A DNA stretch of 64,000 nucleotides from positions 868,001 to 932,000 of the forward strand of contig OZ257145.1 in the NCBI GenBank assembly GCA_965279315.1, written 5' to 3'. The position numbers were made by a program, and so were the translations under genes. Source of the stretch: JAPWJZ01 sp965279315 (GTDB lineage: Bacteria > Pseudomonadota > Alphaproteobacteria > Micavibrionales > UBA2020). Numbering within the stretch: position 1 is the stretch's first letter; every line of letters starts with the position of its first letter. Positions 52,309-60,401 of this stretch are shown here, piece by piece. The notes under the pieces were generated by a model that saw nothing but the letters and a program-made list of their open reading frames with translations, was not told the origin of the DNA and ran no database searches.

Positions 52309-52956
52309 GTGTCAGACGCAACAGCCCAGCAACCCGACGATCAGGCGATCAAGTCGTACGTGCTCGAAGATATGTCGAGCTACCGCGACGGGTTCAAGAA
52401 CCTGATGGTGATGGTGAAACTGCTGGCCCTGCTGATGGTGGCCGGCACGGGCTTCGTCTATTATTATATCTCGAACTTCATCCCGCAGGACAGCTACTAC
52501 GCGGTCAGCCCGGGCGGATCGCAACGCCGCCTGGTCGGCCTGTCGCTGCCCAACGTGAACCGCGACGCGATCCTGCGCTGGGCCGCCGCCGCCACGACCG
52601 AAGTCATGACCTTCGGCTTCCATGACATCGACGAACGCATGACGCGCGCCCGCCGCCTGTTTTCCGACGAGGGCTGGCGCAGCTTTTCCGAAGCGCTTTC
52701 CAAGGCCCGCATGCTGAAGGCGATGATCGCGCAGCAGCACATCATGACCGCAATCCCGACCGCCCCGCCCACCATGCTGGGCGAAGGGATTTTCGACGGC
52801 GACTACAGCTGGATCATCGAGGTGCCGACGATCCTGACCGTGCGCGCGGGCTCCGAAACCCGCATCATCCGCACGCGCCTACGCCTGATCATCATCCGCC
52901 TGCCGACGGCATCGAACCCGATGGGTATCGGCATCAAGACATTCCTCGCGCTCTAA
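52309..52956 (+). CDS. icmL: IcmL/DotI-like protein (second copy)
   Basis: A 215-residue protein paralogous to the one before it. It has a short N-terminus, the shared SYRDGFKNL, a membrane helix (about 32-53) and a periplasmic domain beginning with PQDSYYAVSPGGSQRRLVGL and ending FLAL. The length is that of Legionella IcmL. The start is GTG 52309 with AGGAAAG upstream. It forms part of the inner-membrane complex of the Dot/Icm system. The next gene (icmK) follows after a 298-base gap. Confidence 0.9.
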   Translation: MSDATAQQPDDQAIKSYVLEDMSSYRDGFKNLMVMVKLLALLMVAGTGFVYYYISNFIPQDSYYAVSPGGSQRRLVGLSLPNVNRDAILRWAAAATTEVMTFGFHDIDERMTRARRLFSDEGWRSFSEALSKARMLKAMIAQQHIMTAIPTAPPTMLGEGIFDGDYSWIIEVPTILTVRAGSETRIIRTRLRLIIIRLPTASNPMGIGIKTFLAL

Positions 52957-53254
52957 CGTTCAATTTGCGGTGCGTGCGTTCCGTCTTTTCCCCTGCATAT
53001 ATTCTGAAAACTGCCGTCGCCGTTACTTACGCATTCTGTTCTATGCGCGCTGTATCATGCCGCGCGCGCAAAATGGGGAATATGGTTAAGCTGCACGAAA
53101 ATCTGCGCAACGTATTAAAAACGCTATTTGTTTTCGAGACAGTCAGGTATAAATTGTTAATTCCGCAGACGCGCTTTCGCGCGACCCCGGCCGGATTTTT
53201 AGTGCGGACGGGGGAACTTTTCGCGGTCGAGAATTAAACCTGGAGGAGACAGGA
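52957..53254 (+). promoter_or_regulatory. Gap before icmK with possible promoter
   Basis: A 298-base gap without a credible gene. A TATAAA hexamer at 53148-53153 with a weak upstream element could start an icmK transcript with a leader of about 95 bases. The -35 is poor. Confidence 0.3.
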
Positions 53255-54418
53255 ATGGGGCGCTTGCTATTTTGCACCGTGGTGCTTGCGATCATCAGCT
53301 TGCACACACCGGCGTTCGCGCAAGAAAAAGGGCTCGATGAATTCGAGGCCTTCCGCAACAAGCTGAATGCCAACAAGCCTGCGACAGGCACGGGCGCTCC
53401 GGCAAAGGGCGCAGGCGTGATGTCCCCCGATGACGAAGAAGAAGACGCGCCGCTCGACCCGATCGCCGGCTCCGCCAAAAATCCCGGCATGGGCCTGCCC
53501 CTGAAAGCGGGCGCAAGCGCAGCCCCCGCTGGCGGCGGTTACGGCGCAACGCCGCAGACTCCCGAAGAGCTCCAGGCGATGATGGAGCAGGAACAGGACG
53601 ACGCGCGCAAGAAGATCGAAGAGCAGACCTTCAACACCGCGCTGAAACAATTGCTGCCCCTGCAGCCCAGCCAGATCCGCAAGACGCTCGAGACGTTCCG
53701 CATGAGCCGCGAAGCGGCCGAGACCCCGATCACCGTTCCGGAACCGAAGAGCGAAGTGCAGACCGCCTCGCTCGACCCGTCCGGCGCGCCCATCGTCATC
53801 AAGGTGGCGGCGGGCAACGTGACCTCGATCACGATCCTCGACGCAACCGGCGCGCCCTGGCCCATCCAGGACATGGTGACCGCTGGCCCGTTCTCGATCA
53901 TGGCGCCTGAAGAAGGCGGCAACGTGTTCCGCATCACGCCCGCGAACGCGCATGGCGTCGGCAACATCTCGATGCGCCTTGTCGACATGATCACGCCGAT
54001 CACCTTCCGCATCCAGGCCGGCATGGACTGGGTCCATTACCGCCTTGACGTGCGCATCCCGAAACCGGGCCCGCTCGCGAAGACCCCGATCATCGAATAC
54101 GGCGGCCTGAAAGCCGTTGCCGGCAAGGACGAACAGATGGTGGGCGTGCTGGACGGCACACCGCCGTCGGATGCCGAAAAGCTCACCGTGGAAGGCGTCG
54201 ACCCCCGCACCTCCGCATGGGAAGTCGCCGGCCGCACCTATTTGCGCACGCCCCTGACCCTGCTGTCGCCGGGCTGGGATGCCTCCGTCACATCCGCTGA
54301 CGGCATGAATGTCTATGCGCTCGGCCGCGCGCCGGTCGTGCTGCTCTCCGACGAGGGCCGCATGGTCAAGGCACGCATCATTCCTTCCGAAGATCTTACC
54401 GATGAGGTCACTCAATGA
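53255..54418 (+). CDS. icmK: IcmK/DotH outer-membrane core component
   Basis: A 387-residue protein with a signal peptide (VVLAIISLHTPAFAQ, cleavage near residue 23), exported to the outer-membrane part of the Dot/Icm core complex. A Pro/Gly/Asp-rich N-terminal region of about 110 residues is followed by the conserved domain with LPLQPSQIRKTLETFRMSRE. Beta-rich segments follow (IVIKVAAGNVTSITILDATG; ITFRIQAGMDWVHYRLDVRI). GGAGGAGA lies directly before the start. The stop overlaps the icmE start as ATGA. The length is close to the Legionella protein. Confidence 0.9.
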   Translation: MGRLLFCTVVLAIISLHTPAFAQEKGLDEFEAFRNKLNANKPATGTGAPAKGAGVMSPDDEEEDAPLDPIAGSAKNPGMGLPLKAGASAAPAGGGYGATPQTPEELQAMMEQEQDDARKKIEEQTFNTALKQLLPLQPSQIRKTLETFRMSREAAETPITVPEPKSEVQTASLDPSGAPIVIKVAAGNVTSITILDATGAPWPIQDMVTAGPFSIMAPEEGGNVFRITPANAHGVGNISMRLVDMITPITFRIQAGMDWVHYRLDVRIPKPGPLAKTPIIEYGGLKAVAGKDEQMVGVLDGTPPSDAEKLTVEGVDPRTSAWEVAGRTYLRTPLTLLSPGWDASVTSADGMNVYALGRAPVVLLSDEGRMVKARIIPSEDLTDEVTQ

Positions 54419-55767
54419 CGAATAACGAGAACGATGTCGATATCGACACTCAGGAAGATTTCGACAAGGAACCCGTAAAAAGCGCCTCGATGAAGGACAC
54501 GTGGGATAACAACCCGCTCCTGAAAATCGGCGCGCTTGTGGTTGGCATCGTCCTGATCGCCTTCATCTACGTCAAATTCATCGCGGGTGAGGACGAAAAG
54601 GTCAACATCTCGACCATGAACGGCGCCGGCACGGACCTCAAGAACAAGGTCGGCCAGGGCATCGATGACGAAGTTTACCGCAAGGCAATCGAGACGGAAA
54701 ACGCTGCGAACGCGAAAAAAGCGGCAGCAGGCGGCGGATCCGCCATGCCGCTGCCGATCGGCGCGTCGCAGGGCGAGCAGCTCAGCGTCCCGCCCCCCAC
54801 GCCCGCCGCCGCCAGCGACCCTCTCGCCGAGTGGCGCCAGAAGGCAGAAGCCCGCCGCCTGAGCCTCGAGAGCGAAACCGCGCCGCCCGAATCCGAAGAG
54901 ACCGAAGTGGCGCCCGTGCCGATGGTGACCCCCATCCGCCCGCAGGCGACCATGAAGCTTGACCCCGCCGTCGCAAAACAGCTGACCGAGCAGATGCGCT
55001 CGATCATCACGACGCAGGCGCCCAAGAACTCCACCCGCGTCCGCGTGACCAAGCGCGACAGCCTCTGGGTGCAAAAGGTGAAGGCCGACAAGATTGCGGA
55101 ACAAAAGCGCAAGCAGCAGGAACTCCGCGACGAAGCGGCTGAAGGCAAGACCACTTATAATGCCGACGGCACTGTCAGCGAAGTGAAGGGCGACAAGATC
55201 GCCAAGGAAAAGCTGATCGTCCCCGCGGGCAACATCGCCTATGCGCAGCTGCTCAACGACCTGAACTCGGATGTCGACGGCCCTGCGCTCGCGCAGGTCA
55301 TGTCGGGGCCGTTCGAAGGCGGCCGCGCGATCGGCGACTTCGAAAAGCAGGATGAATACCTGACGCTCAACTTCAAGCGCATCGTCAAGGACGGCGTGTC
55401 GTATTCCATCAACGGCATCGCGCTTGACGAAGACACAACGCTTGCCGCCCACCAGACGGATGTCGACCACCACTACTTCCAGCGCATCGTGCTGCCCGCG
55501 GCTGCGGCGTTCCTGACGGGTTATACCGCGTCGGTCGCCGAAACCGGCCAGAGCACCACGACCACGCCAGGCGGCGGTGTTGCAACCGACATCCCCGAGC
55601 CCGACGCGAATGAATCGATCATGGAAGGTGTGACGCAAGCATCGACCGTGGTTGCCAACATCCTGAACGAAGGCCAGAGCCGCCCGATCACCGTCTATGT
55701 GAAGCGCGGCACGACAATGGGCATCCTGTTCCTCGACTCGGTCAAGACGAGCAACGCCGAAAAGTAA
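54415..55767 (+). CDS. icmE: IcmE/DotG core-complex protein
   Basis: A 450-residue VirB10/TrbI-like protein. It has a cytoplasmic acidic N-terminus, a membrane helix (about 36-54, LKIGALVVGIVLIAFIYVKF), a Pro/Ala-rich periplasmic spacer and the conserved C-terminal domain. That domain shows GNIAYAQLLNDLNSDVDGPA, FEGGRAIGDFEKQDEYLTL and LPAAAAFLTGYTASVAETGQ. It spans the envelope and forms the channel core. It is much shorter than Legionella DotG because the pentapeptide-like repeat region is absent, so it resembles IncI plasmid TraO in form. The start overlaps icmK by four bases. Confidence 0.93.
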   Translation: MTNNENDVDIDTQEDFDKEPVKSASMKDTWDNNPLLKIGALVVGIVLIAFIYVKFIAGEDEKVNISTMNGAGTDLKNKVGQGIDDEVYRKAIETENAANAKKAAAGGGSAMPLPIGASQGEQLSVPPPTPAAASDPLAEWRQKAEARRLSLESETAPPESEETEVAPVPMVTPIRPQATMKLDPAVAKQLTEQMRSIITTQAPKNSTRVRVTKRDSLWVQKVKADKIAEQKRKQQELRDEAAEGKTTYNADGTVSEVKGDKIAKEKLIVPAGNIAYAQLLNDLNSDVDGPALAQVMSGPFEGGRAIGDFEKQDEYLTLNFKRIVKDGVSYSINGIALDEDTTLAAHQTDVDHHYFQRIVLPAAAAFLTGYTASVAETGQSTTTTPGGGVATDIPEPDANESIMEGVTQASTVVANILNEGQSRPITVYVKRGTTMGILFLDSVKTSNAEK

Positions 55768-55816
55768 TCGGCCGCGAGGCAGGTAACGATATCAGCGCCG
55801 GTTTCCGGCGTTCCAC

Positions 55817-55845
55817 GAACATCCGGCCGCCAAGGCCGGATGTTC
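55817..55845 (+). promoter_or_regulatory. Intercistronic hairpin
   Basis: Perfect 12-base arms GAACATCCGGCC and GGCCGGATGTTC with a five-base loop lie between icmE and the icmG-like gene. There is no T run, so it more likely stabilises or partially attenuates the transcript than ends it. Confidence 0.5.
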
Positions 55846-55892
55846 ATGTTAAAAACGGGCGTGCGACGCCTGACACAAAAAGGGATAGCGAC

Positions 55893-57188
55893 ATGACGAA
55901 CAGCGAAAATTTTGATGCCGACGTCGAAACGGTGGATGCCGAGTTCGAGGAAGAAACCGTGGCGCCTGCCGGCAAACCGCCGAAGCCCGCGAAATCGGGC
56001 GGCGGCGCCGGCAAGTTCATCGTCCTGCTGGCGGTGCTCGGCATCGGCGGCGCGCTGGGCGGCGAATATATGGGCCTCATCAAGCTGCCCGTCGATATCC
56101 CCGGCGTGACGCCCGTGAAAACGGCGGCTGCTCCTGCGGCCACGCCCGCAACCGATACTGCCGCGATGCCTGCCGCCGCGCCTGCCGACCTCGCCGGCGG
56201 CCTGCCGCCTGCGACCGGCGCAGATGCCATGCCCCCCGCAACCCTGGGCGGCGAAGACATGGCCGCAGCGCCCACGCACGCACCCGCAGCCATCACCGCT
56301 CCCGCCATGATCCCGGGCGCAGTCGGCAGCAAAATGGCGCCCGACGGCAGCACGATCAAATCGCCGGGCGACAAAGACCCCTTCGCCGACCTGCCGCCCG
56401 CAACGCCGCTCGCCGGTGACACGGCTGCGGCAACGCCCACGATCACGGCACCTGCCGGTATTGCTGCTCCCGTCGGCATTACAGCTCCTGCCGGTATCAC
56501 CGCGCCTGCCGCAACACCGCCCGCAACCGATGTGACAGCCGCTGTCAGCGGTGCAGATCCAATGGCAACGCCTGCGGCGGATCCAATGGCAGCGACTGCT
56601 GCGGATCCCATGGCTGCGACAGCAGCTGACCCTATGGCTGCTGCTGCAGATCCAATGGCAGCAACGGCTGCAGATCCAATGGCAGCAACAGCTGCAGACC
56701 CGATGGTATCGGCTGATCCCGCACCGGCTGCCGCTGATCCTGCAACGCAAGGCAAAATCGAATCGCTGCAGACCCAAGTGACGACGCTTGAACAAAGCGC
56801 CGCCACCCTGAAGGCCGCAGCCGATGCAAAAGATGCCCAGATTGCAAAACTGCAGGCAGACCTCGCCGCTGCGAAAGCGGGCAAAGCTGCCAGCGCATCC
56901 GCTGCGTCCACGATGGGTGACGAACCTGCTGCCGCAACGCCGAAAAAGAAACGCGTGCGCGCGGCGGCATCGACGGCTTCGCCCGTCGTGTCCGGCAAGG
57001 TCACCTCGCGCTGGGTGCTGAAATCGGCGAAGCCCGGCATGGCCTGGGTTGCGCCTCCCGGCTCGAACGAACTGAAAAGCATTGCTGTCGGCGATACGCT
57101 GAATGGCGTCGGCCGCATCACGGCAATCGCCAAGGATGAAGCCGGCCGCTGGTATGTCAGCGGCACGCGTGGCCGTATCCATCAATAA
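55893..57188 (+). CDS. icmG: IcmG/DotF-like inner-membrane protein with repeat linker
   Basis: A 431-residue protein with an acidic N-terminus, a membrane helix (about 41-57, KFIVLLAVLGIGGALGGEYM) and a very long Ala/Pro/Thr-rich periplasmic linker. The linker includes seven tandem DPMAATAA-type units. A coiled coil (about 289-330, KIESLQTQVTTLEQSAATLK and on) and a compact C-terminal domain (SRWVLKSAKPGMAWVAPPGS ... GRWYVSGTRGRIHQ) follow. This order (acidic N-terminus, helix, coiled coil, C-terminal domain) and its place after icmE identify it as IcmG/DotF, though longer. A hairpin and a palindromic box follow it. Confidence 0.75.
   Translation: MTNSENFDADVETVDAEFEEETVAPAGKPPKPAKSGGGAGKFIVLLAVLGIGGALGGEYMGLIKLPVDIPGVTPVKTAAAPAATPATDTAAMPAAAPADLAGGLPPATGADAMPPATLGGEDMAAAPTHAPAAITAPAMIPGAVGSKMAPDGSTIKSPGDKDPFADLPPATPLAGDTAAATPTITAPAGIAAPVGITAPAGITAPAATPPATDVTAAVSGADPMATPAADPMAATAADPMAATAADPMAAAADPMAATAADPMAATAADPMVSADPAPAAADPATQGKIESLQTQVTTLEQSAATLKAAADAKDAQIAKLQADLAAAKAGKAASASAASTMGDEPAAATPKKKRVRAAASTASPVVSGKVTSRWVLKSAKPGMAWVAPPGSNELKSIAVGDTLNGVGRITAIAKDEAGRWYVSGTRGRIHQ
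56553..56709 (+). repeat. In-gene tandem repeat encoding DPMAATAA units
   Basis: Seven units of about 24 bases encode ADPMAATA-type octapeptides inside the icmG-like gene. The units differ at synonymous positions, so the repeat is old enough to have diverged at DNA level while keeping protein sequence. One unit is a residue short. Confidence 0.85.
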
Positions 57189-57214
57189 AACAGACCCGCG
57201 AATCATTCGCATTT

Positions 57215-57247
57215 AGACGCCGTTGAGAATAATTCTCAACGGCGTCT
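57215..57247 (+). terminator. Perfect hairpin with Fur-box-like centre
   Basis: A 15-base perfect stem (AGACGCCGTTGAGAA and its complement) lies 26 bases after the icmG-like stop and is followed by a short T-rich stretch. Its centre (57224-57238) is TGAGAAT-A-ATTCTCA, a seven-one-seven palindrome resembling iron-regulator boxes. It may terminate, regulate, or do both. Confidence 0.6.
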
Positions 57248-57744
57248 TTGTTTGTCTGGGGTACAGCTGATATTTTTCCATAAATTTAATATCGTTATTT
57301 AATGTTATATATCAATTGTATGACTATCCCGTGGTCATGACATGGCGCGTTCCCTCATTTGCGCAAGATTCAAACCCGTGATGGAATAAAGATATAAGCC
57401 CCGATGCAACAGGGGCGGGAAACAGACGCAAGCACCGGTGCAACCGGCGCATATGAGGGGAGCACTTTCCATGACCGCATCTATCAAACACGGCTGTTGC
57501 CGTGAACGCCAGCCCATGCCCGCCACCCGCGCTTTCGATCCGCCGCCGCCGTTCAGGCGGTAGCCGTTCTTGAACGGCGCCGGATAATTTCCAGGAAATC
57601 TCTTGGGGAAAATTTCTTCCGGCACTTTTTCGAAACCATCACCAGACGAAAAAAGGGACGCATGAACCAGCATGCGCCGGACGAAAAAACGCGGGCCGCG
57701 CGAACAACCGCAAAAAACAACAACCACAAAAAAGGAACGCACAG
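57248..57744 (+). other. Leader region of the icmD cluster
   Basis: A gene-free interval of about 500 bases. It starts with an AT-rich tract (57268-57322) and contains GAATAAAGATATAA at 57384-57397, the core of which recurs before icmC (near 58945). This could be a shared -10 region. Small minus-strand open frames here are antisense to icmD and lack ribosome sites. A long untranslated leader before icmD is likely. Confidence 0.4.
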
Positions 57745-57751
57745 ATGAAAA
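57725..57751 (+). repeat. Duplicated icmD leader and start (copy 1)
   Basis: Twenty-seven bases covering the ribosome site (AAAGGAACGCACAG) and the first codons are identical at 57725-57751 and 58175-58201, showing that the first two icmD genes arose by duplication including their translation signals. Confidence 0.85.
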
Positions 57752-58140
57752 CAAAAACAACGCATAAGCTTGCCGCCGCCGCGACCATGGGCATGATCGC
57801 GGGAAATGCGGATGCAGCCGACGCCGCAACGACGTTCAAGGACATGACAACCAACATCATCACGGCATCTTCAGGCTTCAACAACCTGATATCCGTCGTG
57901 TGCTGGATCGGCGGTGCGGGGCTGGGCGTCGCCGGTATTTTCAAATTGAAAAATCACGTCGACAATCCCGGCCAGACGCCGATGAAGGATGGCCTCGTGC
58001 GCCTTGGCTGCGGCGGCGCGCTGCTGGCATTCCCGTTTATCCAGCAGGCGATGCAGGGATCGATCTCCAACGGTTCCATGACGAAAATCAACGCATCGTC
58101 GCTGCAGATGGACAACACCACCGTCTTCAACACCCCCTGA
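57745..58140 (+). CDS. icmD: IcmD/DotP-like protein, copy 1
   Basis: A 131-residue protein with an N-terminal signal-like helix (KLAAAATMGMIAGNADA). Two membrane helices follow: ISVVCWIGGAGLGVAGIFKL and GCGGALLAFPFIQQAMQ. Between them lies the conserved loop HVDNPGQTPMKDG. This is the IcmD/DotP (TraR) pattern, a small inner-membrane subunit of the Dot/Icm system with unknown detailed role. AAGGAA lies eight bases upstream of the start. It is nearly identical in protein sequence to copy 3 (59985) and close to copy 2 (58195). Confidence 0.88.
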   Translation: MKTKTTHKLAAAATMGMIAGNADAADAATTFKDMTTNIITASSGFNNLISVVCWIGGAGLGVAGIFKLKNHVDNPGQTPMKDGLVRLGCGGALLAFPFIQQAMQGSISNGSMTKINASSLQMDNTTVFNTP

Positions 58141-58174
58141 CCACACACGAAACGTCACGCATAAAAAACTGAAA

Positions 58175-58201
58175 CACAAAAAAGGAACGCACAGATGAAA
58201 A
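58175..58201 (+). repeat. Duplicated icmD leader and start (copy 2)
   Basis: Identical in all 27 bases to 57725-57751, including ribosome site, ATG and the first two codons. Confidence 0.85.
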
Positions 58202-58608
58202 ACAAAATGAAAACTAGAATGAACCACAAGCTTGCGGCCATCGCCACCATGGGCATGATCGCGGGCGCATCAACCGATGCCCATGCGCAGGGCGCGCTGA
58301 CCTTCGCCGACATGGCGCGCAATATCATCATCGCCGTCAGCGGGTCGAACAACCTGATCTCGGTCGTCTGCTGGATCGGCGGCGCCGGGCTTGGCGTTGC
58401 GGGCATCTTCAAGCTGAAGAACCATGTCGATAACCCCGCGCAGACGCCGATGAAGGACGGCCTCGTGCGCCTGGGCTGCGGCGGCGCGCTGCTCGCCTTT
58501 CCCTTCATCATGCAGGCCATGCAGGGATCGATCTCCAACGGTTCGCTCACCAAAATCAACGCGGCATCGCTGCAAATGGACAGCGTCACCGTCTTCGGCG
58601 GGCCGTAA
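58195..58608 (+). CDS. icmD: IcmD/DotP-like protein, copy 2
   Basis: A 137-residue paralogue of the preceding gene with the same leader and layout: signal-like helix, ISVVCWIGGAGLGVAGIFKL, HVDNPAQTPMKDG and a second helix ending MQAMQGSISNG. It differs from copies 1 and 3 in the region after the signal (QGALTFADMARNIIIAVSGS). The gap from copy 1 is 54 bases. Separate copies could assemble into a mixed ring or be used under different conditions; neither is shown. Confidence 0.88.
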   Translation: MKNKMKTRMNHKLAAIATMGMIAGASTDAHAQGALTFADMARNIIIAVSGSNNLISVVCWIGGAGLGVAGIFKLKNHVDNPAQTPMKDGLVRLGCGGALLAFPFIMQAMQGSISNGSLTKINAASLQMDSVTVFGGP

Positions 58609-58991
58609 CCGCGCGCATTCAAACCGGCGTCCTGTTAATGAGGCAGCCGGATGAAGGGGTCGCCCGGATGGGGTTGCATACCATCCGGGCGCACTCGTCA
58701 TGATGCCTGATCCCCGACACCTTATATATGGCAGGTTAACGGCTGCATCCCCCCTTAACCAATCGGCAAGGATTCTGAGAATGATTCTCATGTTTTGATC
58801 GTTTTGAGGCAAATTTGAGGGGCATTTTAACGATTGCGACCATGAATCTTCATCCGGAATTCCATACATATTACAGTAGCTTACAAACGGTCATACCGCG
58901 CCCCCAAACGGGGATTATTTGCGCTGTTCTCCAAAAAGTGTTGTAATAAAGATATAACCTGTTCTACGGGAACGGCTTAAGGGTGTATTTC
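58609..58991 (+). other. Gap between icmD copy 2 and icmC
   Basis: A gene-free interval of 383 bases. It holds a palindromic box at 58776-58790 and ATAAAGATATAA near 58946, also found before icmD copy 1. Together these suggest a second regulated promoter inside the Dot/Icm core. I see no RNA gene. Confidence 0.45.
58776..58790. promoter_or_regulatory. Fur-box-like palindrome
   Basis: TGAGAAT-G-ATTCTCA is a perfect seven-one-seven inverted repeat differing from the classic Fur 7-1-7 box (TGATAAT-N-ATTATCA) at one position per arm. The same arms occur at 57224-57238. Binding by Fur or a relative is inferred. Confidence 0.4.
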
Positions 58992-59918
58992 ATGCAATAC
59001 CGCAAAATACTATTGTCTCTCGCTTTGTTTGCCGTTTTCATGACGGTTGCCATGGGCGACGCAGAGGCGAGCAAGCTGAGCACCATCATCAACGCTTTCA
59101 AAAACTCCTGGGATAAATTCCAGAGCGTTTTGACGACCGTTGCCTGGATCGCGGGCGCATTCCTGGGCTGCGCCGCCATCTTCAAATTCAAGGACCATGT
59201 GGATAACCCTGCGCAGACGCCGCTGTCGCAGGGCGTGAAACGCATGATCGCGGGCGGCCTGCTGCTGTCGCTGCCCTTCACGATCAACGCCGTGCACGGC
59301 TCGATCTTCGGCACCAACAACTACGGCACGAACAAAGCGGCGACAACGTCGTTCACCACCGGCACGCTGACGCCGGGCGGCCTCGACAAAATGGTCGTCG
59401 ACGTGATGAAAGACGTGGCCGGCCCGATCGAGAGCATGCTGGTCGCCTTCGCGTATCTTTCCGGTATCGCGCTGCTGCTGGTCGGCGTGTCGCGCCTGAC
59501 GAAACGCATGGAAGAAGGCCCCAAGGGCCCCGCCGGCTTCGGCACGATTATGACATTCGTCGCCTCCGGTATGTTGTTCAACTATGGCTCGTCGATCGGT
59601 ACGTTCACCTCGAGCATCTTTGGCAACAACCAGCTGATGACCAAGATCACGATCGACAGCACTGTTATTAACAACACGGCCGATGCCGACCGCGTTGCAT
59701 ATGTTTTGGGAGGCCTCGAGGTATTCGTCATGATCGTCGGGTACATTGCCTTCCTCAGAGGATGGTTCGTCTTGAAAAACTTTGCCGATGGGCAGCAGGG
59801 TGCTACCCTCGCGCAAGGCTTGACGTTCCTATTCGGCGGAGCTGTTGCCATCAACCTGGGGGAATTCGTGAACGCTGTTACGAATACCGTAGGGGTGACG
59901 GGTCTGACGTTTGGCTAG
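58992..59918 (+). CDS. icmC: IcmD-IcmC (DotP-DotE) fusion protein
   Basis: A 308-residue membrane protein. Residues 1-110 repeat the IcmD layout: signal-like helix, LTTVAWIAGAFLGCAAIFKF, KDHVDNPAQTPLSQG, GGLLLSLPF. Residues about 140-308 have the IcmC/DotE (TraQ) pattern: FAYLSGIALLLVGVSRL, then FVMIVGYIAFLRGWFVLKNF and LFGGAVAINLGEFVNAV. Legionella IcmC has about 190 residues and lacks the first part. ATG 58992 is preferred, eight bases after AAGGG; GTG 58983 is possible. It sits between icmD copies 2 and 3. Confidence 0.82.
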   Translation: MQYRKILLSLALFAVFMTVAMGDAEASKLSTIINAFKNSWDKFQSVLTTVAWIAGAFLGCAAIFKFKDHVDNPAQTPLSQGVKRMIAGGLLLSLPFTINAVHGSIFGTNNYGTNKAATTSFTTGTLTPGGLDKMVVDVMKDVAGPIESMLVAFAYLSGIALLLVGVSRLTKRMEEGPKGPAGFGTIMTFVASGMLFNYGSSIGTFTSSIFGNNQLMTKITIDSTVINNTADADRVAYVLGGLEVFVMIVGYIAFLRGWFVLKNFADGQQGATLAQGLTFLFGGAVAINLGEFVNAVTNTVGVTGLTFG

Positions 59919-59946
59919 TGGACAAGTGTAAAAAACTTGCTATATT
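59919..59946 (+). promoter_or_regulatory. Strong candidate promoter of icmD copy 3
   Basis: TGGACA at 59919-59924 and TATATT at 59941-59946 are 16 bases apart, each one base from the sigma-70 consensus. It starts right after the icmC stop and about 40 bases before icmD copy 3. The spacer contains the inverted repeat CAAGT...ACTTG, a possible operator. Confidence 0.6.
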
Positions 59947-59984
59947 TTAAAACGTTAATGTGTGTAAGTGAAGGAGAACTACAA

Positions 59985-60374
59985 ATGAAACGGTCAATGA
60001 CTCATAAACTCGCTGCCTGCGCAACCCTCGGCATGATCGCCGGTTCGGTTTCCGCAGCTGATGCTGCTACGACGTTCAAGGACATGTCCACGAACATCAT
60101 CACGGCATCTTCCGGCTTCAACAACCTGATTTCCGTCGTCTGCTGGATTGGCGGCGCTGGTCTCGGCGTTGCGGGCATTTTCAAGCTGAAAATGCACGTT
60201 GACAACCCCGGCCAGACCCCGATGAAAGACGGCCTCGTTCGTATTGGTTGCGGCGGCGCGCTCCTCGCGTTCCCCTTCATCCAGCAAGCGATGCAGGGCT
60301 CTATCTCGAACGGCTCGCTCCAGAAAATCAACGCTTCGTCTCTGCAAATGGACAGCGTCACGGTTTTCCAGTAA
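59985..60374 (+). CDS. icmD: IcmD/DotP-like protein, copy 3
   Basis: A 129-residue protein nearly identical in its core to copy 1 (TFKDMSTNIITASSGFNNL; HVDNPGQTPMKDGLVRIGCG) but with many synonymous DNA differences, which points to purifying selection on two old copies. ATG 59985 follows AAGGAG at good distance; the frame open from 59937 lies over the promoter and is not used. With its own strong promoter this is probably the most highly expressed icmD copy. It is followed at 27 bases by icmJ. Confidence 0.88.
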   Translation: MKRSMTHKLAACATLGMIAGSVSAADAATTFKDMSTNIITASSGFNNLISVVCWIGGAGLGVAGIFKLKMHVDNPGQTPMKDGLVRIGCGGALLAFPFIQQAMQGSISNGSLQKINASSLQMDSVTVFQ

Positions 60375-60401
60375 GCCTAGCCTGAACGGGATAACGCCTC
60401 G

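Noticed and set aside
52965..53237. A 90-codon open frame between icmL and icmK
   Set aside because: No ribosome site, no family pattern, and it overlaps the likely icmK promoter.
56553..56709. CRISPR-like repetitive DNA
   Set aside because: Units are contiguous, in frame and encode a protein repeat; there are no spacers.
57335..57944. Minus-strand open frames opposite icmD copy 1 and its leader
   Set aside because: Very Phe/Cys/Val-rich antisense frames without ribosome sites; the icmD frame is clear.
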